Positions 7,366 through 15,200 are shown, counted from the first letter of the stretch. The stretch: 24,965 nt of DNA from Clostridiales bacterium (GCA_019423725.1 JAHZAW010000035.1:1-24965), one strand, 5' to 3'. Program-made: numbers and translations. The notes: a model not told the origin generated them from the sequence alone.

Positions 7366-7394
7366 AATTTACCATGCTTATTATTATCTGTCAA
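7366..7394 (-). promoter_or_regulatory. Predicted sigma-A promoter of marR-MATE
   Basis: On the minus strand: TTGACA (7394-7389), a 17-base spacer, and TAAATT (7371-7366). The -35 element is a perfect consensus and overlaps the last codons and stop of rnr. The -10 element is weaker. The palindrome begins immediately downstream. Confidence 0.6.
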
Positions 7395-9537
7395 TGGAGG
7401 CAGGTTCAAAATCTATTGTCCTTGCCATAATATCAGCGTTTTTGACTGTTACGGTCATTTCGTTGCCGGGATATATCTTCTTTCCCGTGTGGACGCCTTC
7501 CACACACATATTCTTTTCGTCATAACGGTAGAAATCATCCACCATGGCATCCATGGATACAAGACCTTCCACGGTGTTTGGAAGCTCAACGAATATTCCA
7601 AAGGATGTGACTCCGGATACGATGCCCTTGAATGTCTCACCTATATGGTCAGCCATATACTGTACCTGTTTGAGTTTGTCCGCTTCACGCTCAGCCTCCT
7701 CGGCATTCCTCTCAGTCTTTGAGCTGTGTTCGCATACTTCAGGGAGTATGGATTCATAGTGTCGGGTACGCTTTTCGCTCATCCTTCCGTCGATGGTCTC
7801 CTTTATTATCCTGTGTATCTGAAGGTCAGGATACCTTCTTATGGGGGATGTGAAATGGCAGTCGTATTTTGCCGCCAGACCAAAGTGTCCAAGGTTTTCA
7901 GGCATATATTTTGCCTGTTTCATGCTCCTTAAGGCTACCCTGCTTATGATGCTTTCCTCGGGTTTTCCCTTTACGCTCTCCAGCAGGTCGGCTATGGCCT
8001 TGGGATGTATACCGTCCTTGAAACTTCCCTTGAGGCGGTAGCCAAATCCATATATGAACCTGGAAAGCTCCTCGATCTTCTCGCTGTCCGGGGTCTCGTG
8101 GTTACGGTATACGAAGGGGATATCCCTCCAGAAGAAGTCCTCGGCTATGGTCTCATTGCATATGAGCATGAATTCCTCAATGACGCTCATGGCCGTATTC
8201 CTCTCACGGGGCTTTATATCTATGGGGTGGCCGTTTTTATCCAGTTTTATCTCGCATTCTGGCAGGTCGAAATTGACGGAACCCTGTTTTTTCCTCTTTT
8301 CAAGGAGTATATTCCTAAGCTCAGCCATAAGGTCGAATTTCTCAAAGAGGAAACCGTATTCCTTCTCGTATACGCTCCTGTCGCCTTCGATTATGTCATT
8401 TACTATGTTATAGGTCATCCTTTTATCGGAACGGATAACGCTCTTTACTACCCTGTGGTTAGTGACATTTCCGTTTTTGTCTATGTCCATTATGCAGCTC
8501 AATGCCAGTCTGTCGGAATTGGGATTGAGGGAGCATATACCGTTTGAAAGTTTATGGGGCAGCATGGGTATGACCCTGTCCACCAGGTATACACTGGTGC
8601 CCCTTTTAAGGGCTTCCTTATCCAGGGGAGAATTCTCCTTCACATATTCCGTGACATCGGCTATGTGTACTCCCAGGGTATATGTGCCGTCTTCATGTTT
8701 GTCGATGGATACGGCATCGTCAAAGTCCTTGGAGTCATCGCCGTCTATGGTCACCGTCAGTACATCCCTCAGGTCTTCCCTGTCCTTTATGAGGCTTTCA
8801 TCTATTTTATCCGGGTCGATGTCCTTTATCTGTCTCATTACGGCTTCGGGGAACTCCGTGGGAAGGTCGAACTGCATGGCAACGGAAAGTATGTCTACAC
8901 CAGGATCATCGGCATGTCCCAGTATTTCCGTTATGACGCCCTCGGCGTTGCTCCTTCCTTCGGCTCTCTTTGTTATTTTGACCACAACCTTGTGGCCGGA
9001 TACAGCTCCCTTGGTCTTGCCCTCGGGGATGAATATGTCACGGCCCTCCTTTTTGTCGTCGGGTATTACGAATCCGTAGTTTTTAACGGCGTCAAAGGTG
9101 CCGACTATCCTGTTGGATCCCTTTTCGATTATCCTGAGTACATCGCCTTCAGCCCTGAGACCGTCCTTGGACTCACTGGTTATTTTTATAAGTACCTTGT
9201 CCTTGTTCATGGCTCCGTTTACGCTGTCAGGCGGGATAAATACGTCGCTGTCCCGTCCCTCTATTTTAACAAAGCCAAAGCCCCTGGCATTGCCCACAAA
9301 AACTCCGGGGTATATGTTCATTTTTGCGGCGGGCATTATTTTGCCTTTTTTTGTCATTACTATGACGCCTTCTGCTGAAAGCTCGTTTATTATATCCATA
9401 AACAGCGGCATATCCTCAGGGGGCACATCCAGCATAACAGCCATTTCGTGGCTTTTTAAGGGGATATATGACTCACTGTTTATATATTCGCTTATCCTGT
9501 TTTTGCGTTCCAAAAGCAGGTCATTGTTTTTTTCCAT
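7384..9537 (-). CDS. rnr: Ribonuclease R
   Basis: A processive 3'-to-5' exoribonuclease that degrades structured RNA, including mRNA and rRNA in quality control, in the cytoplasm. The 717 residues show an N-terminal helical region, two cold-shock/OB modules (about 75-135 and 140-205, with ARGFGFVKIEG and VKNYGFVIPDD), and the RNB catalytic domain. The metal-binding acidic block IDGDDSKDFDDAVSI lies at 264-278. A C-terminal S1 domain (GIVSGVTSFGIFVELPNTVE) ends almost at the stop. The basic tail of E. coli RNase R is absent, as in many Firmicutes. Ribosome binding site AGGAGG lies before ATG 9537. secG lies upstream in the usual secG-rnr order, but the usually following smpB is not present here. 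Confidence 0.96.
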   Translation of the reverse strand: MEKNNDLLLERKNRISEYINSESYIPLKSHEMAVMLDVPPEDMPLFMDIINELSAEGVIVMTKKGKIMPAAKMNIYPGVFVGNARGFGFVKIEGRDSDVFIPPDSVNGAMNKDKVLIKITSESKDGLRAEGDVLRIIEKGSNRIVGTFDAVKNYGFVIPDDKKEGRDIFIPEGKTKGAVSGHKVVVKITKRAEGRSNAEGVITEILGHADDPGVDILSVAMQFDLPTEFPEAVMRQIKDIDPDKIDESLIKDREDLRDVLTVTIDGDDSKDFDDAVSIDKHEDGTYTLGVHIADVTEYVKENSPLDKEALKRGTSVYLVDRVIPMLPHKLSNGICSLNPNSDRLALSCIMDIDKNGNVTNHRVVKSVIRSDKRMTYNIVNDIIEGDRSVYEKEYGFLFEKFDLMAELRNILLEKRKKQGSVNFDLPECEIKLDKNGHPIDIKPRERNTAMSVIEEFMLICNETIAEDFFWRDIPFVYRNHETPDSEKIEELSRFIYGFGYRLKGSFKDGIHPKAIADLLESVKGKPEESIISRVALRSMKQAKYMPENLGHFGLAAKYDCHFTSPIRRYPDLQIHRIIKETIDGRMSEKRTRHYESILPEVCEHSSKTERNAEEAEREADKLKQVQYMADHIGETFKGIVSGVTSFGIFVELPNTVEGLVSMDAMVDDFYRYDEKNMCVEGVHTGKKIYPGNEMTVTVKNADIMARTIDFEPASIDR

Positions 9538-9558
9538 AAAAACACCTCCTGTTCAATG

Positions 9559-9586
9559 TTCATAGATCTATTGTTATCATTATCAA
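9559..9586 (-). promoter_or_regulatory. Possible promoter of rnr
   Basis: On the minus strand: TTGATA (9586-9581), a 16-base spacer, and TATGAA (9564-9559), downstream of the secG terminator. The -10 element is weak. The same stretch contains TGATAATGATAACAA, vaguely like a Fur-type box, which I do not consider proven. Confidence 0.3.
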
Positions 9587-9615
9587 TTAAAAATACACTT
9601 TCCCATAAACAAAAT

Positions 9616-9642
9616 AATGGCCGGTGTAACGCACCGGCCATT
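9616..9642 (-). terminator. Rho-independent terminator of secG
   Basis: A perfect 11-bp stem (AATGGCCGGTG 9616-9626 with CACCGGCCATT 9632-9642) with a 5-base loop. On the minus strand it is followed by TATTTTGTTT. It lies 10 bases after the secG stop codon and insulates rnr. Confidence 0.85.
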
Positions 9643-9652
9643 TCGTTTGTCA

Positions 9653-9889
9653 TTAAATAAAACTTATAACAAGGGCAATTATCATAAAAGCAGCACCAAG
9701 GATCTTTGTAAGTCTAGCGAGACTGCCTTCCATTGAGTTGCCTTTGTTTCTGCTCCAGTAAGATTCACTTGAGCTTGCAGCAGCGCTTACTGCGCCAAGT
9801 CCAGCTGAACGGTGTGCCTGGAGAAGTACGATTATACATAAAATTACGCCGATTATTGCCAGAATAACAGATAATACTGTTGTTAACAT
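9653..9889 (-). CDS. secG: Preprotein translocase subunit SecG
   Basis: A small membrane subunit of the SecYEG translocon that assists SecA-driven protein export. The 78-residue protein has two hydrophobic segments, VLSVILAIIGVILCIIVLLQ near the N-terminus and ILGAAFMIIALVISFI at the C-terminus. They are separated by a Ser/Gly-rich loop containing GLGAVSAAASSSES, the standard SecG layout. I start at ATG 9889 because GGGAGG lies eight bases before it; an in-frame ATG at 9919 would add ten residues without a good ribosome binding site. A promoter and a terminator bracket it, so it is probably expressed as a single gene. The secG-rnr neighbourhood is common in Firmicutes. Confidence 0.92.
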   Translation of the reverse strand: MLTTVLSVILAIIGVILCIIVLLQAHRSAGLGAVSAAASSSESYWSRNKGNSMEGSLARLTKILGAAFMIIALVISFI

Positions 9890-9926
9890 TTCAAAAACCT
9901 CCCTGATATTTTGCGTCACTTACGAT

Positions 9927-9955
9927 ATTCTAACACAAAAATCTTTTTAGAGCAA
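9927..9955 (-). promoter_or_regulatory. Predicted promoter of secG
   Basis: On the minus strand: TTGCTC (9955-9950), a 17-base spacer, and TAGAAT (9932-9927), preceded by a TGT extended -10 element. It starts in the 92-base gap between the ktrA-like gene and secG. Confidence 0.55.
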
Positions 9956-9981
9956 CAGACTTTTACTAAAATTACACGCAA

Positions 9982-10635
9982 TTAGAGCAGTTTTAACAAT
10001 TTTTCTATGTTTGCGGAACTGCCAAGCACCATAAGATGATCGTTTTTATCTATCATATAATCCGCTGAAGGAAGCATGGTCACATTTCCATCGGGATGTT
10101 TTACACCAAGTATACTGATGTTGTATTTAGGTCTGATATTTGACTCGATGATAGTTTTTCCAGCCCATTTAGCAAGGGGCGGTATTTCATATACCGAATA
10201 ATCATGGGTAAGTTCGATATAGTCAAATACATTGTTGGCGGAAAATCTTTTTGCTGTTTTTTCAGCTATATCCTTATCGGGATAAATGACCTCATCGGCA
10301 CCGTTTCTCAGAAGGAATTTAGCGTGTATGTCACGGCTGGCCTTGCTGACTACATATTTAGCGCCAAGATCCTTAAGAAGGCTGGTTATCTCAAGACTGC
10401 TCTGGAAGTTGGAGCCTATGCATACGAAGCAGATGTCATAATTCCTTACACCGATGCTTTTAAGGACTTCTGGATTGGTACAGTCACCGATAAGCACACT
10501 GGTCACAACGGGAGCCAGATCCTCAACTGACTTTTCGTCATTGTCGATTATCATTACCTCATTGCCAAGATCAACAAGATTTTTGCATAAATGGTGGCCA
10601 AATCGGCCCATTCCGATCAATAGTACAGATTTCAT
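9982..10635 (-). CDS. ktrA: Ktr/Trk potassium uptake regulatory subunit (RCK domain)
   Basis: The cytoplasmic gating subunit of a Ktr/Trk-type K+ transporter; it forms rings that bind NAD(H) or ATP/ADP and open the membrane subunit. The 217-residue protein starts with a Rossmann fold, LLIGMGRFGHHL (GxGxxG at residues 8-13), with the acidic residue after the second strand in MIIDND. An RCK-C domain at about 140-217 follows. Length matches KtrA/KtrC rather than the double-length TrkA of proteobacteria. GGAGG precedes the ATG. It lies 15 bases downstream of the ktrB-like gene and is clearly in the same operon. The choice of ktrA over a trkA name is by length and the partner type. Confidence 0.88.
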   Translation of the reverse strand: MKSVLLIGMGRFGHHLCKNLVDLGNEVMIIDNDEKSVEDLAPVVTSVLIGDCTNPEVLKSIGVRNYDICFVCIGSNFQSSLEITSLLKDLGAKYVVSKASRDIHAKFLLRNGADEVIYPDKDIAEKTAKRFSANNVFDYIELTHDYSVYEIPPLAKWAGKTIIESNIRPKYNISILGVKHPDGNVTMLPSADYMIDKNDHLMVLGSSANIEKLLKLL

Positions 10636-10650
10636 AATTCCTCCGTTAAT

Positions 10651-11994
10651 TTATCCAACTGTTATTTTTTCTTCAGGCAGTGAAACATGCGCTGCCGATT
10701 TCCTTTCAGTGAAGGCAAGTGCAAAGGTCATGCTTCCTACTCGTCCACAGTACATAAGAAGTGCGATTATGACCCTTGAAGCGTCGATAAGATCCCTGGT
10801 AATACCCGTTGACATTCCGACCGTTCCTATGGCTGAATATACCTCAAAGAGCACATCGCTTATGAGGGCGCCATTCTGGAGATGGCAGATGGCAAGGGTT
10901 CCCGCCAGACCAAGCATAAGATTTATACATATAATAACGCCGGCTTTTTTGACTGTAGCGTCATTGATACGTCTTTTGAATATATTGCAGTCGTTTCCTC
11001 CGCGAAGGTTGCTCCATACATAAAATATGATGGTGGATACGGTGGTGGTCTTTACACCGCCGGCCGTGGAGCCCGGGCTTCCTCCGATAAACATAAGTAT
11101 GATGGTAAGAAGCTTGCTGCTGGAAGTGAGAGAAGCGGTATCGATGGTATTGAATCCCGCTGTCCTGGCTGTGACTGAACTGAAAAGGGAAGAAAGAATT
11201 TTTCCCTTAAGGCTCATATCAGCCATGAGATTGTCCCTCTCAAATATATAGAAAAGCAGCGCACCGCCGAAAATAAGGAATGCGGTGGTGGAAAGGACTA
11301 TTTTTGTGTGAAGCATATATTTTTTAAAGTGCAGTCCGTGTTTTGATATATCGTCCCACACTATGAAACCTATACCTCCTATTACAATAAGAGACATTAT
11401 GGTAACATTGATTATAATGCTTTCATATTCGGCCGTAAATGAGCTGTATAAAGCTTTATAGCCCATAAGGTCGAATCCGGCATTGCAGAAGGCTGAAATC
11501 GAATGGAATATACCGTAGTAGATACCTCTGGCAAGCCCAAGCCTAGGAACAAAAAATATTGAAAGTATTATGGCACCGGCAAGTTCAAACATTATGGTGC
11601 CCATAAAAATTTTTCTTACAAGTTTAACAACTCCGCCAAGCTGAATGGAGTTGACGCTCTCTCTTATAAGGGTTCTCTGTTTGAGGTCGATGTTGCGGTT
11701 AAGAGCCATGGCAAAAAGCACTCCGAATGTGACAAAGCCAAGACCGCCTATCTGGATCAGAGTTATTATGACTATCTGTCCAAAAAGAGTCCAGTGGGTA
11801 TAGGTATCAACGACCACCAGTCCTGTAACGCAGGTGGCGCTGGAGGCTGTAAACAGCGCTGGTATAAAGCCTATGCTCTGCCCATCTCTTGAGGCAAATG
11901 GGAGCATCAAAAGCAGCGTCCCTATTAGAATTACAATAAAAAAGCCCAGGGCAATGGTCTGCGCCTGAGAAAAATTCTTAAGTTTTCTTGTCAT
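10651..11994 (-). CDS. ktrB: Ktr/Trk potassium transporter membrane subunit
   Basis: The K+-translocating subunit in the cytoplasmic membrane. The 447-residue protein contains the four pore loops of the TrkH/KtrB superfamily: ATCVTGL near residue 55, FCNAGFD near 170, RTAGFNT near 280 and GTVGMSTG near 390. Each has the single conserved selectivity-filter glycine, and the surrounding helices are strongly hydrophobic. Length fits KtrB (about 450) better than TrkH (about 480). The ribosome binding site AGAGGA lies nine bases before the ATG. Co-transcription with the RCK subunit (15-base gap) indicates a complete two-subunit uptake system for osmotic and pH homeostasis. No c-di-AMP riboswitch was recognised in the short leader. 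Confidence 0.9.
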   Translation of the reverse strand: MTRKLKNFSQAQTIALGFFIVILIGTLLLMLPFASRDGQSIGFIPALFTASSATCVTGLVVVDTYTHWTLFGQIVIITLIQIGGLGFVTFGVLFAMALNRNIDLKQRTLIRESVNSIQLGGVVKLVRKIFMGTIMFELAGAIILSIFFVPRLGLARGIYYGIFHSISAFCNAGFDLMGYKALYSSFTAEYESIIINVTIMSLIVIGGIGFIVWDDISKHGLHFKKYMLHTKIVLSTTAFLIFGGALLFYIFERDNLMADMSLKGKILSSLFSSVTARTAGFNTIDTASLTSSSKLLTIILMFIGGSPGSTAGGVKTTTVSTIIFYVWSNLRGGNDCNIFKRRINDATVKKAGVIICINLMLGLAGTLAICHLQNGALISDVLFEVYSAIGTVGMSTGITRDLIDASRVIIALLMYCGRVGSMTFALAFTERKSAAHVSLPEEKITVG

Positions 11995-12034
11995 TTCTAA
12001 AATCCTCTGTTTATTTAATTTTCCATTCGCCTTT

Positions 12035-12062
12035 ATTATATACTATATATTAAAAAAAGCAA
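12035..12062 (-). promoter_or_regulatory. Predicted promoter of the ktrB-ktrA operon
   Basis: On the minus strand: TTGCTT (12062-12057), a 16-base spacer, and a perfect TATAAT (12040-12035). The leader of about 35 bases is too short for a ydaO (c-di-AMP) riboswitch, which often controls Ktr genes. Confidence 0.55.
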
Positions 12063-12125
12063 GCAAACTTTTTACATTTATGAGTAGTCATGATAAAAGA
12101 CAGAAAACTGGATTGAAATATATTT

Positions 12126-12157
12126 CAGGCGCAGAAAAAGAGGGTTTTCTGTGCCTG
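12126..12157. repeat. Orphan 13-bp stem-loop
   Basis: CAGGCGCAGAAAA (12126-12138) pairs with TTTTCTGTGCCTG (12145-12157), with one G-T wobble and a 6-base loop. No T run follows on either strand, so it is not a normal terminator. The right arm can also pair with an upstream copy, CAGAAAAC (12101-12108), giving an alternative fold. Confidence 0.6.
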
Positions 12158-12349
12158 CCGGTCGTTTAGATTGAAGACTATATTATATCGGAAAAGAGGG
12201 TGTCATATTAATTTTACGTCGGCTTTTGGAATATTTTTTCATTATTAAATGAAGGCTTTCTGTGGTAGAATTGTGTAATGTACAAAAGAGCACCGTAATT
12301 TATCAATTATGTTAAAACTTACAATAATATTAAGAACAATCCGCCATTA

Positions 12350-12379
12350 TTGCTTTTTGGTGCCCGGACAATATATAAT
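12350..12379 (+). promoter_or_regulatory. Possible promoter of the SLH repeat protein gene
   Basis: TTGCTT (12350-12355), an 18-base spacer, and TATAAT (12374-12379). The start would be near 12386, placing the palindrome GATAATTATC (12395-12404) in the early leader. The ribosome binding site GAGGAGG is at 12418-12424. Confidence 0.45.
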
Positions 12380-12431
12380 GGATTTAGTGATTGAGATAAT
12401 TATCAATACATTTATTTGAGGAGGAACTATT

Positions 12432-15071
12432 ATGAAAAAGAAATTTATAGCCCTTGCCACAGCGGCTATGTGTATGGCAGGAAACATAAATACGGTATTT
12501 GCTTCGAATTTTGCGGATATCAATGATGTACCCTGGCCCGGAGCTGCTCAGTATATTGACGAGGCTGCCTCCCTCGGACTTATGGCCGGTTATACAGAAA
12601 ACGGCAAAAAACTCTGCAAGGCAAAGAACAATGTAACATACAATGAGGCAGTACAGCTTATGTATGCTATTATGTGTACATATAACAGCAGCAATAAAGT
12701 ATCTGCGTCCATCATTTCCAAGTGGACCAGCACAATGCAGGCAAACAATATCCCTTCATGGGCTTATGAATGTGTTTCATACGCTCTGGAAAACGCCATC
12801 CTTTCTTCCAATGACCTGAAGATATTTATGGCTAATTCCTCAACACAGAATAATGCCAGACGTGAAGATGTGGCAGTTATTTTCGGAAAGGCACTGGCAA
12901 AGACATATCAGGTAAACGCTTCTGCCACAGTAAACTACAAGGATAAGGATCAGATCTCATCTTCATCCATCCCTTATCTTGAACTGCTCAACAGACTTGG
13001 CCTTATGGTAGGCGATGAAAACAACAACTTCAACCCCAGAAAGAACATCAACAGGGCTGAAATGGCTGTCCTTGCCACAAAGACTCAGAAGGAGCTTGCA
13101 GGCAAAGGCTCAAGCACAGGCGGAAACACATCTAAACCTTCTGTAAATGAACAGCTTGTTGGTACAGTAACAGCTGTAAAGAGCGGAAGCATCACAATTA
13201 AAACTTCCACAACAGAAAAGACCGTTGAGGTAAGCTCATCAGCTTCAATCATGTACAACGGTTCAACTGGAAAGCTTTCAGATATCAATGAGGGCGATAA
13301 CGTGGTAGTTGGTGTAAATAACTCAATCGCTACATTTATCAATGCATATCCTTCAAGCGGAACATCATCAGTGCTTACCAAGGGAACGATCTCAAGCATT
13401 TCCAAATCAAGGATAACGATCAAATCAGGAAGCAGGACAGCTTCATATAAATTTGAGAGAAACTATAACAATGTAAGCCTGAAACTTGATGACAGCTCAT
13501 CAAAGGACATCGATGATCTTATCAAGCTCGTTGACGGCGGTTCCACCATTGAGGCAACTATCACAGCCGACAAGGATGGATATGTTACAAAGATCGTAGC
13601 AACGACTACATCAGACAGCACCCTTAAGGGCGAGGTAACAGCACTTACATCATCAAAGATCACGATAAAGAGCGGCAGCAAGGAATATTCTTACTACCTC
13701 ATTGATGATACAGATGATATCAAAGTGACAATCGACGGCTCATCATCAACATTTGATAAGTTCAGAGATAAATATAAAGATGATAACAAGTACACAGTTA
13801 CACTTACTATCGATAAGGATAAGGAAGTTACAAAGATAGCGGCTGAAACATCCAAGGGAAATCTTAAGGGAGATATGACTTATCTCTCAACATCAAAGAT
13901 CACGATCAAGAGCAGCAGCAAGGAATATTCTTACTACCTTCTTGATGATACGGATGATATCAGCGTAAAGATCGACGGCAAATCATCAAGCTTTGATAAA
14001 CTCAGAGATAAATACAGAGATGACGAGAAATTCACAGTTACCCTTACTCTCAACAGCAAGGACGAAGTAACTAAGATCGATGCAACAACAGGAAGCTCTT
14101 CATCATCTTCAAGCACCAGCGGCTCACTTTACAGCCTTTCAAGCAGCACCATCAAGATCAAAACATCTTCAGGCGGAACAAGGAGCTATGACATCGCTAA
14201 GGACTGTACAGTTACAATTGATGGTTCATCATCAAGCGTATCCAGACTTAGGGACAGATTCAATGATGATAAGGAATACGATATAAAACTTACTATAAAC
14301 AGTAAAGATGAAGTAACTAAGATCTCAGCTTCTCTTAAGGACACTAGCAGCAGCAGAAGCGGCCAGATCTACAGTGTTGATGATGACAGGATCAGGATCA
14401 AAACATCCGATGGAACAAAAACATTCTACTTTGCTTCATCAGGCTGTGATTTTGAGATCGACGGCAGATTCGCCAGCCTCAGCTCAGTTATCTCTAAATA
14501 CGGCGACGGCTCAAAGAGCTCAGTTAAGGCATATGTAACAGTTAACGGCGCTGACAGAGCTACTAAAGTTAAGATCGAGACAGGCAGCGAGTCTTCAGAT
14601 TCAAAGAAGGGTGAACTTACATACCTTTCAAGCTCAAGGGTAAAGATCAAACTTTCAAACGGCGATACAAAGAGCTATGACCTTGCAAGCAGCGTATCAG
14701 TAACTATCGACGGCAAGTCATCAAGCGTATCAAAACTTTCAGATAAGTTCGATGATGATGAAAGATACGAAGTAACACTTACCCTCAACAGCAGCGGAGA
14801 TGTTACAAAGATCAAAGCTGAGGGAACAAAGAGCAGCGTCAGCGGATATCTTTATTCAGTAGATGAAGACAAGATAACCGTAGGCGATACAAAACTTGCT
14901 TCTACAAACATTGGACGCAACTACACACTGGCAGGAAGTGTTACAGTAGTAGTAAACGGCGATGAGAAAGATCTTGACTGGCTCATCGGACACTACTCAG
15001 GAAGGGACTATAAAGTAGAACTTTCAAGAAACTCCAGCGGAAACGTAACAAAGATCGTTGCTAAAGACTGA
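12432..15071 (+). CDS. Secreted SLH protein with eight tandem beta-rich repeats
   Basis: An 879-residue cell-surface protein. A Sec signal peptide (basic MKKK, hydrophobic core, VFA before residue 26) is followed by three divergent SLH domains at about 25-82, 105-155 and 164-220. SLH domains bind pyruvylated wall polymers in known systems. A Gly/Ser linker leads to about eight repeats of 77-82 residues (about 240-879). Each repeat runs LSSSxIxIK..G...SY, then VTIDGxSSS...LRDK..DD..Y, then VTLTLNSKDEVTKI. Repeats 3 and 4 are in exact 240-base register and highly alike in DNA, showing recent duplication. Repeats 1, 2 and 8 are the most diverged. Ser, Asp and Lys are very abundant. I do not recognise a catalytic domain; a structural S-layer or adhesin-like role is inferred. 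The ribosome binding site is GAGGAGG. Confidence 0.85.
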   Translation: MKKKFIALATAAMCMAGNINTVFASNFADINDVPWPGAAQYIDEAASLGLMAGYTENGKKLCKAKNNVTYNEAVQLMYAIMCTYNSSNKVSASIISKWTSTMQANNIPSWAYECVSYALENAILSSNDLKIFMANSSTQNNARREDVAVIFGKALAKTYQVNASATVNYKDKDQISSSSIPYLELLNRLGLMVGDENNNFNPRKNINRAEMAVLATKTQKELAGKGSSTGGNTSKPSVNEQLVGTVTAVKSGSITIKTSTTEKTVEVSSSASIMYNGSTGKLSDINEGDNVVVGVNNSIATFINAYPSSGTSSVLTKGTISSISKSRITIKSGSRTASYKFERNYNNVSLKLDDSSSKDIDDLIKLVDGGSTIEATITADKDGYVTKIVATTTSDSTLKGEVTALTSSKITIKSGSKEYSYYLIDDTDDIKVTIDGSSSTFDKFRDKYKDDNKYTVTLTIDKDKEVTKIAAETSKGNLKGDMTYLSTSKITIKSSSKEYSYYLLDDTDDISVKIDGKSSSFDKLRDKYRDDEKFTVTLTLNSKDEVTKIDATTGSSSSSSSTSGSLYSLSSSTIKIKTSSGGTRSYDIAKDCTVTIDGSSSSVSRLRDRFNDDKEYDIKLTINSKDEVTKISASLKDTSSSRSGQIYSVDDDRIRIKTSDGTKTFYFASSGCDFEIDGRFASLSSVISKYGDGSKSSVKAYVTVNGADRATKVKIETGSESSDSKKGELTYLSSSRVKIKLSNGDTKSYDLASSVSVTIDGKSSSVSKLSDKFDDDERYEVTLTLNSSGDVTKIKAEGTKSSVSGYLYSVDEDKITVGDTKLASTNIGRNYTLAGSVTVVVNGDEKDLDWLIGHYSGRDYKVELSRNSSGNVTKIVAKD
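13621..14100 (+). repeat. 240-base direct repeat (repeats 3 and 4 of the SLH protein)
   Basis: Two adjacent 240-base units (13621-13860 and 13861-14100) align without gaps. In the best stretch, 13651-13720 against 13891-13960, I count 65 of 70 identical bases. The other repeat units are recognisable mainly at protein level. Confidence 0.85.
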
Positions 15072-15109
15072 TAAAAGACTTATAAAAGACTTATAAAAGA
15101 CTTATAAGC
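15066..15109 (+). repeat. 11-base tandem repeat over the stop codon of the SLH gene
   Basis: Four consecutive 11-base units: GACTGATAAAA (15066-15076), GACTTATAAAA (15077-15087), GACTTATAAAA (15088-15098) and GACTTATAAGC (15099-15109). The first unit contains the stop codon TGA, directly followed by TAA. Confidence 0.85.
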
Positions 15110-15139
15110 TGAAAATCAAATATCAAGTTAAACACCAGG

Positions 15140-15169
15140 ACCGGCGTACCAAGGTACGCCGGTTTTTTT
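15140..15169 (+). terminator. Rho-independent terminator of the SLH repeat gene
   Basis: A strong GC-rich stem (ACCGGCGTACC 15140-15150 with GGTACGCCGGT 15153-15163; the innermost pairs open as the loop) followed by T 15163-15169. Confidence 0.93.
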
Positions 15170-15176
15170 AATCTTC

Positions 15177-15200
15177 AAGATGTTGACATATCAACATCTT
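15177..15200. promoter_or_regulatory. Probable MarR operator of the marR-adh-aldh operon
   Basis: AAGATGTTGA (15177-15186) and TCAACATCTT (15191-15200) form a perfect 10-bp inverted repeat with a 4-base centre. It covers the whole -35 element (15183-15188), so a bound dimer would block RNA polymerase. An outer inverted pair ATCTTCAA (15171-15178) / TTGAAGAT (15213-15220) also flanks the promoter. Confidence 0.75.

Larger units (their letters stand above)
11995..12431. other. 437-base divergent intergenic region
   Basis: It lies between the minus-strand ktrB-like gene and the plus-strand SLH repeat protein. It holds the ktr promoter (12035-12062), a palindrome TGAAATATATTTCA (12114-12127), a 13-bp stem-loop (12126-12157), a small palindrome around 12238-12253, a plausible promoter for the SLH gene (12350-12379), and GATAATTATC (12395-12404) in its leader. 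No coding potential or known RNA family was recognised. Confidence 0.6.

Noticed and set aside
7489..9565. Several long plus-strand open frames, up to 274 codons, opposite rnr
   Set aside because: They lie wholly antisense to a clear RNase R gene with all catalytic motifs, lack good ribosome binding sites, and their translations look like no known family.
11995..12062. Possible c-di-AMP (ydaO) riboswitch before the ktr operon
   Set aside because: The predicted leader is only about 35 bases, far too short for this riboswitch.
13085..14650. Minus-strand open frames inside the SLH repeat gene
   Set aside because: They arise from the biased Ser/Asp/Lys codons of the repeats and carry no ribosome binding sites or family features.
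13140..15071. Repeat array considered as a CRISPR or intergenic satellite
   Set aside because: Repeats are about 240 bases, in frame and coding; there are no short repeats with unique spacers.
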